64,000 nt of DNA from contig NC_051089.1 in NCBI RefSeq assembly GCF_901709675.1, positions 1,243,476 to 1,307,475 on the forward strand, given 5' to 3'. This stretch comes from Syngnathus acus. Taxonomy: Eukaryota > Chordata > Actinopteri > Syngnathiformes > Syngnathidae. A program made the position numbers and the translations under genes. Shown here one piece after another: positions 26,180 to 37,065 of this stretch (positions are counted from its first letter, which is position 1; the number at the start of each line of letters is the position of its first letter). Under the pieces are notes generated by a model that was not told the origin of the DNA, did not search any database, and saw only the letters and a list, made by a program, of their open reading frames with translations.

Positions 26180-27529
26180 ATGGGAGGGAAACTGAGCAAG
26201 AAGAAGAAGGCTTACGATGTGAGCGATCCCAAAGAAAAAAAAGACGAGGCCGCGACACCGGTTGCAAGCGCCGACGAGTCCGGCAAAGGGGAGGATGCGG
26301 CGCCGCCCGCAGAAGCTCAATCAACCAACGCGGAAGACCAAGCCGTCGGTTCGGACGTGGCGGCGGTAACCGAAGCGGCCCAGCCGAATTCCGCTGCACC
26401 TGAAGAGCAAGCGCCAGTAGCAGAAGAACCGGCCGCAGTGAAGGAAGAATCGGTTCCGGATGAAGCAGTCGTAGTCAATGAAGAAGCAGCTCCTGTTCCA
26501 GAACAGGTCAAGCAAGAAGTCGCTCCAGAACCAGAGCCCGTTGTAGTCAAAGAAGAAGCGGCTCCAGTTCCAGAGGAACAAGCAGCGTCACAGGAACCAC
26601 ATGAGGCACCAAAAGAAGAGGCTTCAAAAACAGAGGAATCGGGTGACATCAAAGTGGAGACAGCTCCAGTTGAAGAGCAAGCGGCTGCAGTCCAAGAAGA
26701 ACCCACTGCAGCACCAGAGGAGGTGGTTCCAGTTCTAGAAGAACCATTCCCCGAAGATGTCAAAGATGTCGTACCAAGCGAGGCAGAACTCGAGTCTGCG
26801 GCTGCACCTCAACCCGTTGAAGAACCTTCTCCAGTTAAAGAAACCAAGACCGAAGTAGAGGTTGTTCCCGCCAGTCCCGAGGAGCCACTCAAAGAGCCAG
26901 AACCTGTTCCGGTGACTCTTATTGAGACTGAGGAGATTTTGGAGGAGCCAGCCCAACCTGTGTCCGCTCAAGAACTTGCAACAACAGCTGAGCCACTAAT
27001 AGACCAAGAGACAATTTCAGAGCCTAAAGCAGAGCAGGTAACAGAGCCTGAGCCAGAGAAAGAACCAGAACCAGAACAGGAAGTCGACACACAGGAACCC
27101 CAAGGCCAAGAAGCCGAGCCCGATGCGACCGATGACAGCGCAGAACCCGAGACTGCCGATGTCGAGGAAACCCGGGAAACTTGTCCGCTTGCAAACCATG
27201 AACCCGTTGGAGCAGATGCGGCAGAACTTGCAGAATCTGAACCTTCTGCAGAAGAAGATGTGCCTTGCCCAGAAAGTGCGGTCCAAACAAAGATGGAAAA
27301 CGGTGATCCGGAGGACGCGGTGGAAGAACCCGCTCCGCCAGCCGTGAACGGCGACTGCACAGAGGCCACGCCCCCCGAGGAATGCCTTAACGGCCTGGAG
27401 AAGTCCCCTGTCAAGAAGCTGAGTGACTTTGAACTGAAAAGGAACCTGAGCGGGGATGTCCAAGAAGTCCCCGAGGCTCTCGCCGACGTGACGGAGGCGC
27501 TGAGTACCGAGGTCACGCAGGAAGTCTGA
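26180..27529 (+). CDS. basp1: brain acid soluble protein 1 (BASP1/CAP-23) homologue, long form
   Basis: A single-exon CDS of 449 residues. The N-terminus MGGKLSKKKK is the BASP1 signature. Gly2 is the myristoylation site, and the adjacent lysines form the effector patch that binds membranes, PIP2 and calmodulin. The rest is a low-complexity Glu/Pro/Ala/Val-rich chain with imperfect repeats such as KEEAAPVPEEQ and EPEPVVV. It is about twice the length of human BASP1 (227). A distinctive C-terminal segment SPVKKLSDFELKRNLSGDVQ is more ordered in composition than the body. BASP1 is an abundant growth-cone and presynaptic membrane protein that organises PIP2 and actin, and it also acts as a nuclear WT1 co-repressor. 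The start is fixed by MGGK and the acceptor at 26171. Frames on the other strand are shadows of its biased codons. Confidence 0.93.
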   Translation: MGGKLSKKKKAYDVSDPKEKKDEAATPVASADESGKGEDAAPPAEAQSTNAEDQAVGSDVAAVTEAAQPNSAAPEEQAPVAEEPAAVKEESVPDEAVVVNEEAAPVPEQVKQEVAPEPEPVVVKEEAAPVPEEQAASQEPHEAPKEEASKTEESGDIKVETAPVEEQAAAVQEEPTAAPEEVVPVLEEPFPEDVKDVVPSEAELESAAAPQPVEEPSPVKETKTEVEVVPASPEEPLKEPEPVPVTLIETEEILEEPAQPVSAQELATTAEPLIDQETISEPKAEQVTEPEPEKEPEPEQEVDTQEPQGQEAEPDATDDSAEPETADVEETRETCPLANHEPVGADAAELAESEPSAEEDVPCPESAVQTKMENGDPEDAVEEPAPPAVNGDCTEATPPEECLNGLEKSPVKKLSDFELKRNLSGDVQEVPEALADVTEALSTEVTQEV

Positions 27530-27996
27530 GCTTTCGACGTCATGTGAATGTTGACAGATCCTCCGATGATGTCACAAAAGGTGTCAAGGAACCGCGAGAG
27601 TTTCACAAAAGCCAAAATGGCGCTTGTGTTTTTCATGCTAACTCAGGCAATTTTGTTTTGAGTTTAAAAAAAATCAACAAAAAAAAAAATCACGCAGTCA
27701 GTCGCATGATGATAGACAGAGCTTGGTAGATGATAGCGGGTGAAAGGAAAGTTCACGGACACACTCGGGTTTGGAATCGGAGGGTTGACCCAAAACAGTT
27801 GAAGCGCACACCCGAAGAAAATTCCCGGACAAAAGCGTAGACATGTTATTAACGAGTGAAGTGTCTTTGTGTGTGAGCTCGATTAATATGACGCCATATT
27901 AGCTGACTTTCATATATTCTTTCTATGATGTGCAGAGCCATACCATGTTTTGGCCTTTTCTAACAAATGTGAGAACCTTCAAATGATTGAACAGAG

Positions 27997-28002
27997 AATA
28001 AA
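27997..28002 (+). terminator. basp1 polyadenylation signal
   Basis: AATAAA lies about 470 bases after the stop codon, within an A-rich context followed by TTGT. Confidence 0.5.
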
Positions 28003-28369
28003 AAGATTGTCCCACAGTGAGCTTCTCGTCTTTCCGTGCACGTTGTTCGACATCATCGACTCTTGCATCGGGTTGATCGGAATCCCTTGCGCTTGCCAAA
28101 TGAAGCGTATCGTTGCGGAACAACCAAGGTACAAAAGGAAATGCTAACAACCTTGCTAGCTGTGATGCCGGCTAGATTTGGGCTGATAATGAAGAGCAAT
28201 GTCCTGTAGGTCCTTGTTCACTGCAAATATTTTGGGTTATGCAATACCGCTCGCTGCCTTCTCAATTTTCACAGATAAAAAAATCCCAATTTGTCATTTG
28301 GCTTTGAAATAGTTTCAGAATGGAAAGAACCCCAAAAGAAAGCTGACACCTTCACACGAAATCCGAAGC

Positions 28370-28900
28370 ATTAACTCATTTAGACGGTTATAGACGTCAA
28401 AGATATGAACTGGGTTGGAGTTAAGACGTCTACGATGGCACGTACGGTTTTTGCGTTGATCAACTGTGTCAGGTTTGGAGAGGCGGCCCGGCATGCCGCT
28501 CACACCCTTGTCACAAGTCCGACGGGCTTTGTCACATAGACGCTAACGTACGGACGTTAGCACAGGGGAGTCAATGAAAGTGTGTGTGTGTGTGTGTGTG
28601 AAGAGAGGTGGGAGGACAGGGGTGGTTACCCAACCGTGAACAAACTACTGGACCGTGGGTCAGAGCGAGGAGATCTGATAGGCATCATGAAAACCTTCCA
28701 TAGCTTTGAGCAGCTCTCTCCGGTTTCCTAAGAAAAAAAAAAAAAACTTTGGTGCTGCGCATATTTATGAAAGGAATGTTGAGGAGAGGGTCTTCACGGG
28801 GGCTGGGGAGGAACAACTTGCTGACATGTTGTCCTTCTCTCTTTCTTAACTCATTCACTACCAACGACGTCTATAACCATCAATGGCACTGAATGACTTT
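28370..28900. mobile_element. fragments of a dispersed element with GACGTCTATAACC motifs
   Basis: TTAACTCATTTAGACGGTTATAGACGTC at about 28373 and TAACTCATTCACTACCAACGACGTCTATAACC near 28849 share the ACTCATT...TAGACGTC / GACGTCTATAACC motifs in both orientations. This resembles a common fish interspersed repeat (ACTCATTCACTGCCATTGACG type). Whether the two are ends of one element is not clear. Confidence 0.3.
28580..28600. repeat. TG microsatellite
   Basis: About ten TG dinucleotides, seen directly. Confidence 0.9.
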
Positions 28901-29507
28901 TTTTCTTAGGAATTTTTGGCAGGCCTCACACTAAGCAGGCAGTTCTTTTGTGATTATCAAATGTTCGCATTTGTAAAACATTATTTTGACTCGATCTAAT
29001 AATAAATATTTCTAAAGCAGAAATGACAAGCGATGGCTTCATAAATCGATTTACAGTCTAAAACATTTAATTTGCTTCTATCTTTTCTCTGGGTGTCTTT
29101 TGAAAAGGGGTGAACGGGACTCTTGTCCTTTCGCTCTTGATTTAAAGTAGCCGCTGTGAAAGGCCAAAAGGCCAGCTGCACTGCCTGGTTACCCCGACCG
29201 AGCGACCGAGCGACACTATGCGCTCTATATGCAAAGACTTGCACAAAGCGCCGACTGTGCTCCGACTTCTTTCTCAGCCTGCGGCCGTTAGCTAACTCTG
29301 ACCAAAGCAAGCGGGGGGGGTAAAAAAAAAAAAAAAAAGAGCCTTGAACTAAATCCAAAGCAGCTATTTGATGAAGAAGTGTATGAGGCACCCATCCGCT
29401 GAGGCTTCTTTGAAGTGTGTGATGGAAGATTATTGAAAGTTGACAGACGAAGCGTTTTTTCTTTTTTTTTTTTAGACGGGAGAAGCGCTCACCATTTATT
29501 TTCATTA

Positions 29508-29745
29508 AAGGGGAAAGTCAACCGCCAAATTTTCTCATCTTTGTTCTGTGCAGCCCAACGAGTCAAAACACAGTGATTAAAGTTTAGTTTGTGGAATGTA
29601 AATTAAACAGGCAAAATCCACTTATCCATTACAGGAGGCGGCCATTTTGAACGTGACATCACAGTTGCACAAAATGGCTGCCCCCGGATTCCCAAACACA
29701 ATATTAATTTAGACTCGTGGGGGAACACAACATATTATTGTAAAG
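29508..29745. mobile_element. remnant of a dispersed fish repeat
   Basis: It begins AAAGGGGAAAGTCAACCGCC, passes through GGCGGCCATTTTGAACGTGACATCAC and ends near GAACACAACATATTATTGTA. Each phrase resembles a widespread fish element with AAAGGGGAAGTCAACC at one end and a CATATTATTGT motif at the other. There is no coding potential. Confidence 0.35.
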
Positions 29746-31772
29746 AATATTTTGGGGTCGATTTACATTTTAAGGTTTCTGATTTCGTGCGAGAGGGAAG
29801 GTTGACCCGGGATTTGATTTTTTTCTGGGTTTTTGCAACGTGGGAGAAAGCCAGAATACTTTTACGTGCAGTATGTGTCTTTCTTGCACTAACGTCGATG
29901 TCCGTTTAACAAACTCATTGTCAGAATGGTGTAATGATTGATTCCCTGACAATGTATAATCGACTCACAATAGGAACTGGATTCCAAATGGGGGGAAACC
30001 AACATTAATGAACGCTAATTTTAACCCAATGCCGTCTGGAAAATTCCTGACAATATGAAGTAACAATGGCTTCAGTGTATACACCGTACGAGTGGGAATG
30101 GCTGACAAATAGGGAAGCACAAGAGCGTGGCGCTGCAGATCCGATTAGAAATAAATAGCATTGCTTTGCCAGAGTCACAACTTTTCGCCCCAGAGTCTTC
30201 TTTGTTTGACCGCATTTCGAAGATTACAACAATGTATCGTTTGAGGGAGGCGCCTTTCTGTTCATTTTGAACATTTTAAATTGTTGTTTTTCTGAGCATG
30301 TCAAAGCTGTGGAGAGCTCAAATTCCATGTGAGTCATCACAATTCATTGAAGCCGATGACTGTGTTCTCTGGGGCAATATTCACACATATTCGTCATATC
30401 CCGATGACATCCGATAAACTCTTTAGGGGAAGTTTTTGTTACGGTGTCATGGAGGACGTGAACGTGCATGCCTGGGCCTCATAATGTCGGCTGGTCCCTC
30501 GCTCCAAGAGTCACAGCTGATCGTTGTTTGTTTTTCGATCGAGGGGGTGCCGGAGAGATTCGTGCGAGCAAACACACAAAACCAAACACAGCCATTTTGT
30601 TACCTCCACTAACAACTTTATTCCTCGTTTTCAGCTTTTCTGACCGAGCTTCACGTTGGCACCCCGCGAGCCCATTTGGATATGTGCGCTAATGCTCCGT
30701 CATTGAATCAAGGCCGGCAGAAGAAGCAATTAGAGCGAGCGTTGGGCGCTGAGGATCAATATTGATCAGCGGGCTTGCGGTCTAATGGACGTTGAGTGCA
30801 GCCGTGATTCCCTCCTTTGTCTGCTGCTGCAAGATCCCCATCGCCCTTAACTCCTCACATGTGCACTTTCTTTTAGCGCAAACACACACACACGCACAAA
30901 CAAAGACACTGCCTTCTCGTCTGTCTCACTCTGCTGATGCAGCTGCTACGCTGACTAGGCACTTTATAGCTGCATTTTTTTCTGTGTGAGTAATAGTGAA
31001 GAAGTTCCATATACACGCCAGGCCGGTTAACAAGAGTCTTGCGGATATTTTTTTATGCTCGGTAAAAGCCGAGTTTTAGTAGTTCCGAGTGTAGCCATGA
31101 TAGCTAGCATGTTAGCATTGCACGGTAATGTTTTTTTAATCGAACAGAACTTGTTTTATACCACAATTACTTGATTATTTTGGGGGTTTTAGGTTTGAGG
31201 AAGTGGTCATTTGCAAAACACTTTAGTATCACGACTATCATTTTTGATACTTTCTGTCACCTTGATCAAACCTCCAAGGCCTGAAATAGCAAATGAAACA
31301 TGTAGTCAAACGTTCAATGTTCCTTTCAAGTGTCACATTGTCAGATATTATTTTAGCTGAAGACGACATGAATGAACTTGTTGGTGCATGGACAGATGGC
31401 CTTTGAACACTTCTGCTTTTTTTAGGGTTAACATTTGGCAAGTTCAAACGTCGCGGCCCCCAAATTTGTCATCACATGACTTTTAGCAACGAGTGTTTTA
31501 TCCTAAAAAGGCAAATAGTTCACAGCGTTCAGCATTCCTGCGGTACATTGTTGCAGCTGCAGTCACCAAAAGTGCGGAGGAGTGTCCACGGCAGGGATGA
31601 CCTTCAAAGCTGCTGCTTCCAACCACCGTGTACTGGCAGCCTCGTGAATTATTTATACTTGAAATGATACAACCTCTGATACATGCTGAGCAGGGGGAGG
31701 CTAAATAGCGATTGATGGAATGAAAACAGGCGCGACGGAAAAAGGAAGTAGCGGTAAGATTGGAGTTACCAC

Positions 31773-31830
31773 TAGTTTAGCAGGTCCGCCTCACAATTCG
31801 GGGTTTCGGAATCCCGGCTTTTTCCATGAC
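31773..31830 (+). mobile_element. tRNA-like SINE remnant
   Basis: AGTTTAGCAGGTCCGCCTCA then CAATTCGGGGTTTCGGAATC resembles the A-box/B-box layout of fish tRNA-derived repeats (TTAGCACGTCCGCCTCAC...GGTTCGAATC). The B-box is damaged, so it is probably inactive. Confidence 0.4.
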
Positions 31831-34800
31831 TTTGAAGTGGTGGGTGGGAATGATTCAGTAGCTGCATTCCATAAAAGTTAATGCTAAACTGGCAAAACCG
31901 GCAAGGTCAACACCACTTGAGCAGATAACGTTCATGACCTGATGAGCCGCGATATTGTTTCAAATCAGCTGTTGTGCTTCTTGTCGTGCCATGTCAACAT
32001 TTGCTAGACTCTGAAGTGCCGCGACAGAGCGGCATCTCAGCTTTTCTGCTCATGTTGACATTGTTGGGGGGTAAACAACTACTTCATCAAAATGTCGGAC
32101 GACAACACAAAGCGGCAAATCAAAGATGATCAAAGTGTGACATTTTCATGGGGCACATTCATTCACCAAGGAACAAAAATGGACATGACGGCAGTAAACA
32201 AAATAACGGATGGAAAGTGGGGATCAGAGACAGGTGGGGAGGGGGCTCATTGTGAGGACTTCAAAACAGACTCCTCCCTCTAATGGACTGGGTGAGGGCC
32301 GGGACCGCCTTCTGTCGCCCCCCCCGCCCCCTTATTAAACCCCTTAACTTTGTCACAGATCCATCGCAAAAACACACACACACAAAATGAACCGCATAAA
32401 GGCACCGGCCCCCCTCCCCAAATGACGCCCCGGGCCACGGCGTTGCCATATGTCCACCTAACAGGGACTGGCAGCTCCTTGCTGCTTTGTACTCTCTCCT
32501 TACAGATCAAACATGCAAGATATCCCCCCCCCCCCCCTGCGCCCCCTCCCTTCTAGTAGCACCCCCCACCCCTCCCCTCCAGACTTTTGTGGTGATTGCG
32601 TTGCAAAATGTAGATCAGAGCACTCGCTGATGCAACACAGCGTCTCCACCGAAATCTATTTTCCACTTTAGTTAATGGATAATGGATTACATTTTGGTTT
32701 CCACGGCGTTCTTTTTGGGCCAAGAAAGATTTGCTGCAAACTATTATTTGCCTCTTCACTTGACTTTATTTGCAGGGAAGAACTTTGCTTGTTATTTGGA
32801 CAGTCGTGGCTCCAAAAGTTGCACGCGTCTACAGAATGAAATCAGGCCATGAAGGGGGAAAAAGGTAATGATTGAAAAAAGGAGCAGTTATGACAACCAT
32901 TGACAAGATGATGTCTTGCACCTTTGAGTCACAGAACCTCTTCTAGGAAAACTACAAGCTGCGGGGTGAGCCGATACTTCATTTTCTCCAGCTCCTTATA
33001 TAAGACAAAACATTGACTTGACTGTAAATGTTAAACAGTAAATGAGTTCTGGCCGGCCTGGAGGTGGGCTGGTCTGCATGACTCAGCAGTGCCGGGATGT
33101 GACTGAGACCCCGACATTGTCAATTTGTGCTGCTGGACTGTCAGGCAAAGCAGGTCAAGGCGCCATCACTCCAAACTGCCAGCGACATGACAGAAGCAAA
33201 AAAGGAGAAAGCGCTTCCCTCTGCACTACTTAGCAAAAAAGGCCAAGTCAGCTGAAGCGGAGAGGGCTGCCCTAATGCTGTGCCCGAGAACGTGGGGAAC
33301 TATACTGAACCTCCCACAAAGATTCCCAATAAACGCAGTTCCCCCAAAAATAACAAAACCTTATCCTCCCAAAAATTGCTGTACCTGCTGACTTTCCAGC
33401 GACCCCGACGTGGGGGCTTAGGAAGCTTTTTTTTTTTTTTTTGCAAAACGATACCAGTAGTTGCTTGCCACCTAAAAATTTGCTACGTATAGATGCCAAA
33501 ATATGAATCTAGTTTTTGGGCCTATTTAGGCCCTCCAAGAGATGATTAATTAGTAGATTAATAGATGGATAGCTAGCTAGTTAGCTAGCTTGATTATTGG
33601 ATGCAAAAAAGAGCAAAGAGGAGTAAATATACAAACTATATCTGTTTCTAACGTTTGAGTCGTTTTCTAAGTCATGAACAGACCCACCAAATATGGGACA
33701 TGGACATACTGTACTACTTTCTTTTAGTTTTCTGCTGTGTATGTTTCTCCATAGCATGACAGAGGTCACGCAAAAGTCTCATTCATCTGCCGCTGCACCC
33801 CGCCAGATCTCATCGTAGCAAAATCCCCGCCACAGATAATGAGAGGATAAGACTCCACATATTTGTAAGAATCCCTTAGCGAGGTTCCCACTTCCTCTCC
33901 AACTCGCTCACCTGCTCTACCCCCCACTCTGTGGCTCTTAACATGTTTATGTGCCATGAAAAACCAGAACAAGAGTCCTAGCGTTCTGCTTTTTAGAATT
34001 CCTTCCTCTTCCTCTGGCATGTTGATTAGTTTGCGGTCGAAAGAGCGAGATGGGACCACGACAATCAGCACACTCGCTTTGTGGATCAAAGTAAGAGAGG
34101 GGAATGAGAGGTGCCAGTGTAATTAAAGGCAGGAATGTGAAGAATGTTGTCGTCTGCATGCAGCTGATGAAAACCTGAAGGCCCACGCTTGCTGAAGAAA
34201 TACTTTGAATATTCACCAAGGTGTAATACGCACGGTGGAATCGAAAGGTCGTTTTTAGCGGGCAAGCTCTGCTTTGTGTGTTTCCGCGTAGGTTTCCATA
34301 TAAGGGCGCGTGCGTGCCCCTCGACGCCTGTCGTCGTGTCACTTGTCTGAGGAATTCACCCTGAGCATCCCCACTTCATAAACACTCCCATGTGGAGCTC
34401 ATCATTCTCCGTAGCTCTCAAACACACACACGCTTGCACACACTTTTCTGGTTGGACTACAACCAGACGCAAAAAAAAAAAAAAAAAAGTGATCTCCATC
34501 ATGCAATTCAGCTATTGCGACACCTGGAACGTCCTTAAGCTTGGCTCACATTGTTGACATAGTTCCGCGTCTCATTGCCACCAGACAGGTGGTCTTCATT
34601 AATCATAAAAAAGCAGCCCAGACAATAAAAAAAAAAAAAAAAACCACATGCAAGCATCACAAGAGCTTGTGTCGTCCGCCCATGTTAACATGCCACCATG
34701 AAAAGGAGACCACACGGAATTATTTCCATTAAAAATCTCCAGTGTGTTTCAAAAGAAAATTCTCAGCGCCCGGATCCGACTGATCTCGGTGACGGGACAA

Positions 34801-36315
34801 ATGCCAGAGAGGGGCGACAGATAAGAATGGCACCTGGAGAATGCAAGTAAATCATTCCGTAGCAAAGCTCTCGCTTTAGGAATGTTGCCATATCAATGCT
34901 AATGAAAGAAGTTGTAGATATTGCACAAAAGGCACCAGCTTAGCCGGAAACGCTTGGAAAAACAGAAAATCTTGTTAAACACACATTCATGCCATTACGG
35001 TGGCTAGTATATGGTAAATAAAAGAATTGCATTGGAGCTAATAAAAGAATGTTTGGGAGATAATACAGCTGTGTGAATGTTTGTCAAACAATATGTGCAC
35101 CATTTATCAGGCCAACGTAGCTTGGAGTATGTTGATGTCCCTGGAGAATGTACAGTGAGTGCCAACATGTGAATGATGGTCTGGCGTGACTGCGGGGGGG
35201 AGGTGAAACGCAATACCACGCTTTCCCAGGAGGGAGTGTGTGGATTTCCGACCCCATCTGGCCATAGCGACTTTTTGACTCTGCAGGTCAGAACACGAAT
35301 CCACATTTGTAGGTTATGTTGACATCGCTATCGACGTGTCCGTCTGGTTTAATTGGCCGGCGACCAAAGTCAAAAGTTCCTCATTCAAGTGGTGCTTACG
35401 TTTGGATCTGGACATTAAGCAGTATTTAGCTTCTATCATAGAAAAAGAAAAAAAAGATTAGGCAGGTCTGCCATCTTGAGACTTGTCTCGGTTGCGTAAG
35501 AAATGTCACACAGGAAGCGGCCGGCTTGAACATTTTTCATTTTCGTGAAGCCATTCTTGCGGCTTTAATGTACGAATGAGGGAATTTATAGTGACGTTGG
35601 TTTGGCGCATGCTTCATTTTCAGATGGGTGTAGGTATTGTACTTTCACATTCCAATCTGGCAGCTCCATCCGTTTGGAGGAAGAATGGAGAGGCCCTCGG
35701 CCCGACCCCTGAGAGGTTTCAAGTATGCCGGCCTCCCGCCGTCTCCCGGCAAACATTGGCGGGCTGCTTCGCATTCAGCTCGGGCCTCACGAGGAGGTGA
35801 GGCCAGAACTATACGTAGAGTTGGACGGCAGCCAGACAAATGGCTGAAAGAAGCAGAGATGAACGAGCGAGCCATTGGGGAACAATCGGCGGCCCTCGCC
35901 GCCTTTCGTCCTCCTCATCGTCTCGAGAGAAAGCGGCGCCTCTTTACGGCACGATTACCTTTTATGTTTGCAGCTGAGTCATCTTGTTCCCACCCACCCA
36001 CGTTTCCTCTGCTTTTTATTGCTTAAGCTTCCAGCGAGAATCACGGCTGGCCCTGTTGCGCTTTTGCAGACTTAGATTGATTTTAGCATTAACAGCCCCT
36101 CCCCCCCTCTAAAGCACAAACACGGATCAACTGGCTTCTCCTGCTCCTTGAAGACAACACGGTTTCGAGTTCACCCAATGCACTCAAATGTCCAGAATAT
36201 TGCAGATGGATGCGAGAAAGGAGGCTGTACCCCCCCTAAAAAATCAACAGCTGTTTCTGTCGAAAGCTAAAAAAGACAAGAAGCTACAACGTTTATATTT
36301 GTAGCGACAGTCAAT

Positions 36316-36321
36316 TTTATT
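36316..36321 (-). terminator. nae1 candidate polyadenylation signal
   Basis: Minus-strand AATAAA lies about 745 bases beyond the nae1 stop. A fragment GTGTACCTAATCAAGTGGCC near 36650, inside the presumed 3'UTR, shares its motif with the satellite at 3.2-4.9 kb. Confidence 0.4.
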
Positions 36322-37065
36322 TGCGCCAAGTGTGGAGTAGAAGCGGAACAAACAGTAAGCAAATAAAGGGAAGTCCATCTTAGCTCTCCTCTTCCAAATC
36401 ATTGTCACGTAAAATAACGTTGTAGTGCACAGTACATATGTTTTTGTACAGTTCGTTTGTTGCTCTTTGTCAATGGAGCTCGATGATGACGACATCTTTT
36501 TTTTAAAGTAGACGACACAGCGCTGTGTTTCCATTTCGCGCGGATATCTTACATCATCCAGAACTGAAAATGACAGCAGCTATGTCAACATGATTTCAGC
36601 TGGGACATAAAAAAAAAAAGTCAGGATCACATTTGAAATTATTGCCTGAGTGTACCTAATCAAGTGGCCAGCCATGGAGTTTGAACCGGGGGGAATGCAA
36701 GTGTGCCATCTACCGTTGAAAACCAAGTCGAACGACTTTGCTGCAGCACATCACTCATCTTGCTCGAATTTATAAAGGACGAGGAAAACATTGGACTCAA
36801 CAGGGAAATGTTGACAGCTCCATTTTTTTTAGAAAAAGTCCTCATCAGAAAGCAGTGATTGAGACAGTTAAGGTGTATGTTGGCAGTCATGTGGCACCAA
36901 TACAATAACTAATCAAAGAGTTGACATGCAGTTCCTCCCCTCCAAGAACTTTCAATACTTTTGTCCGAATCAACGTTTAAGTGCACATAGTTGAACAAAA
37001 AAAAAGCAGCAAGAACAACCAAATCCAGTTTAGTTTTGCAAATGAGTTCAGAAGGAGTACCTGGC

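Larger units (their letters stand above)
28003..36300. other. 8-kb gene desert between basp1 and nae1
   Basis: I recognise no exon of any gene here on either strand. TERB1, which I recall between DYNC1LI2 and NAE1 in human, is not seen. The stretch holds homopolymers, a TG microsatellite (28580-28600) and a few decayed repeats, listed separately. Because basp1 is a strongly regulated neuronal gene, enhancers could lie here, but I cannot show any. Confidence 0.55.

Noticed and set aside
26317-26763. Long minus-strand frames rich in Ser/Thr/Gly opposite basp1, also 26968-27636
   Set aside because: They are antisense shadows of the biased Glu/Pro/Ala codons of basp1 and have no homologue features.
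28003-36300. Search for TERB1 exons, CRISPR-like arrays or RNA genes in the desert
   Set aside because: No recognisable exons, tRNA cloverleaf or regular spacer arrays; only simple repeats and old element fragments.
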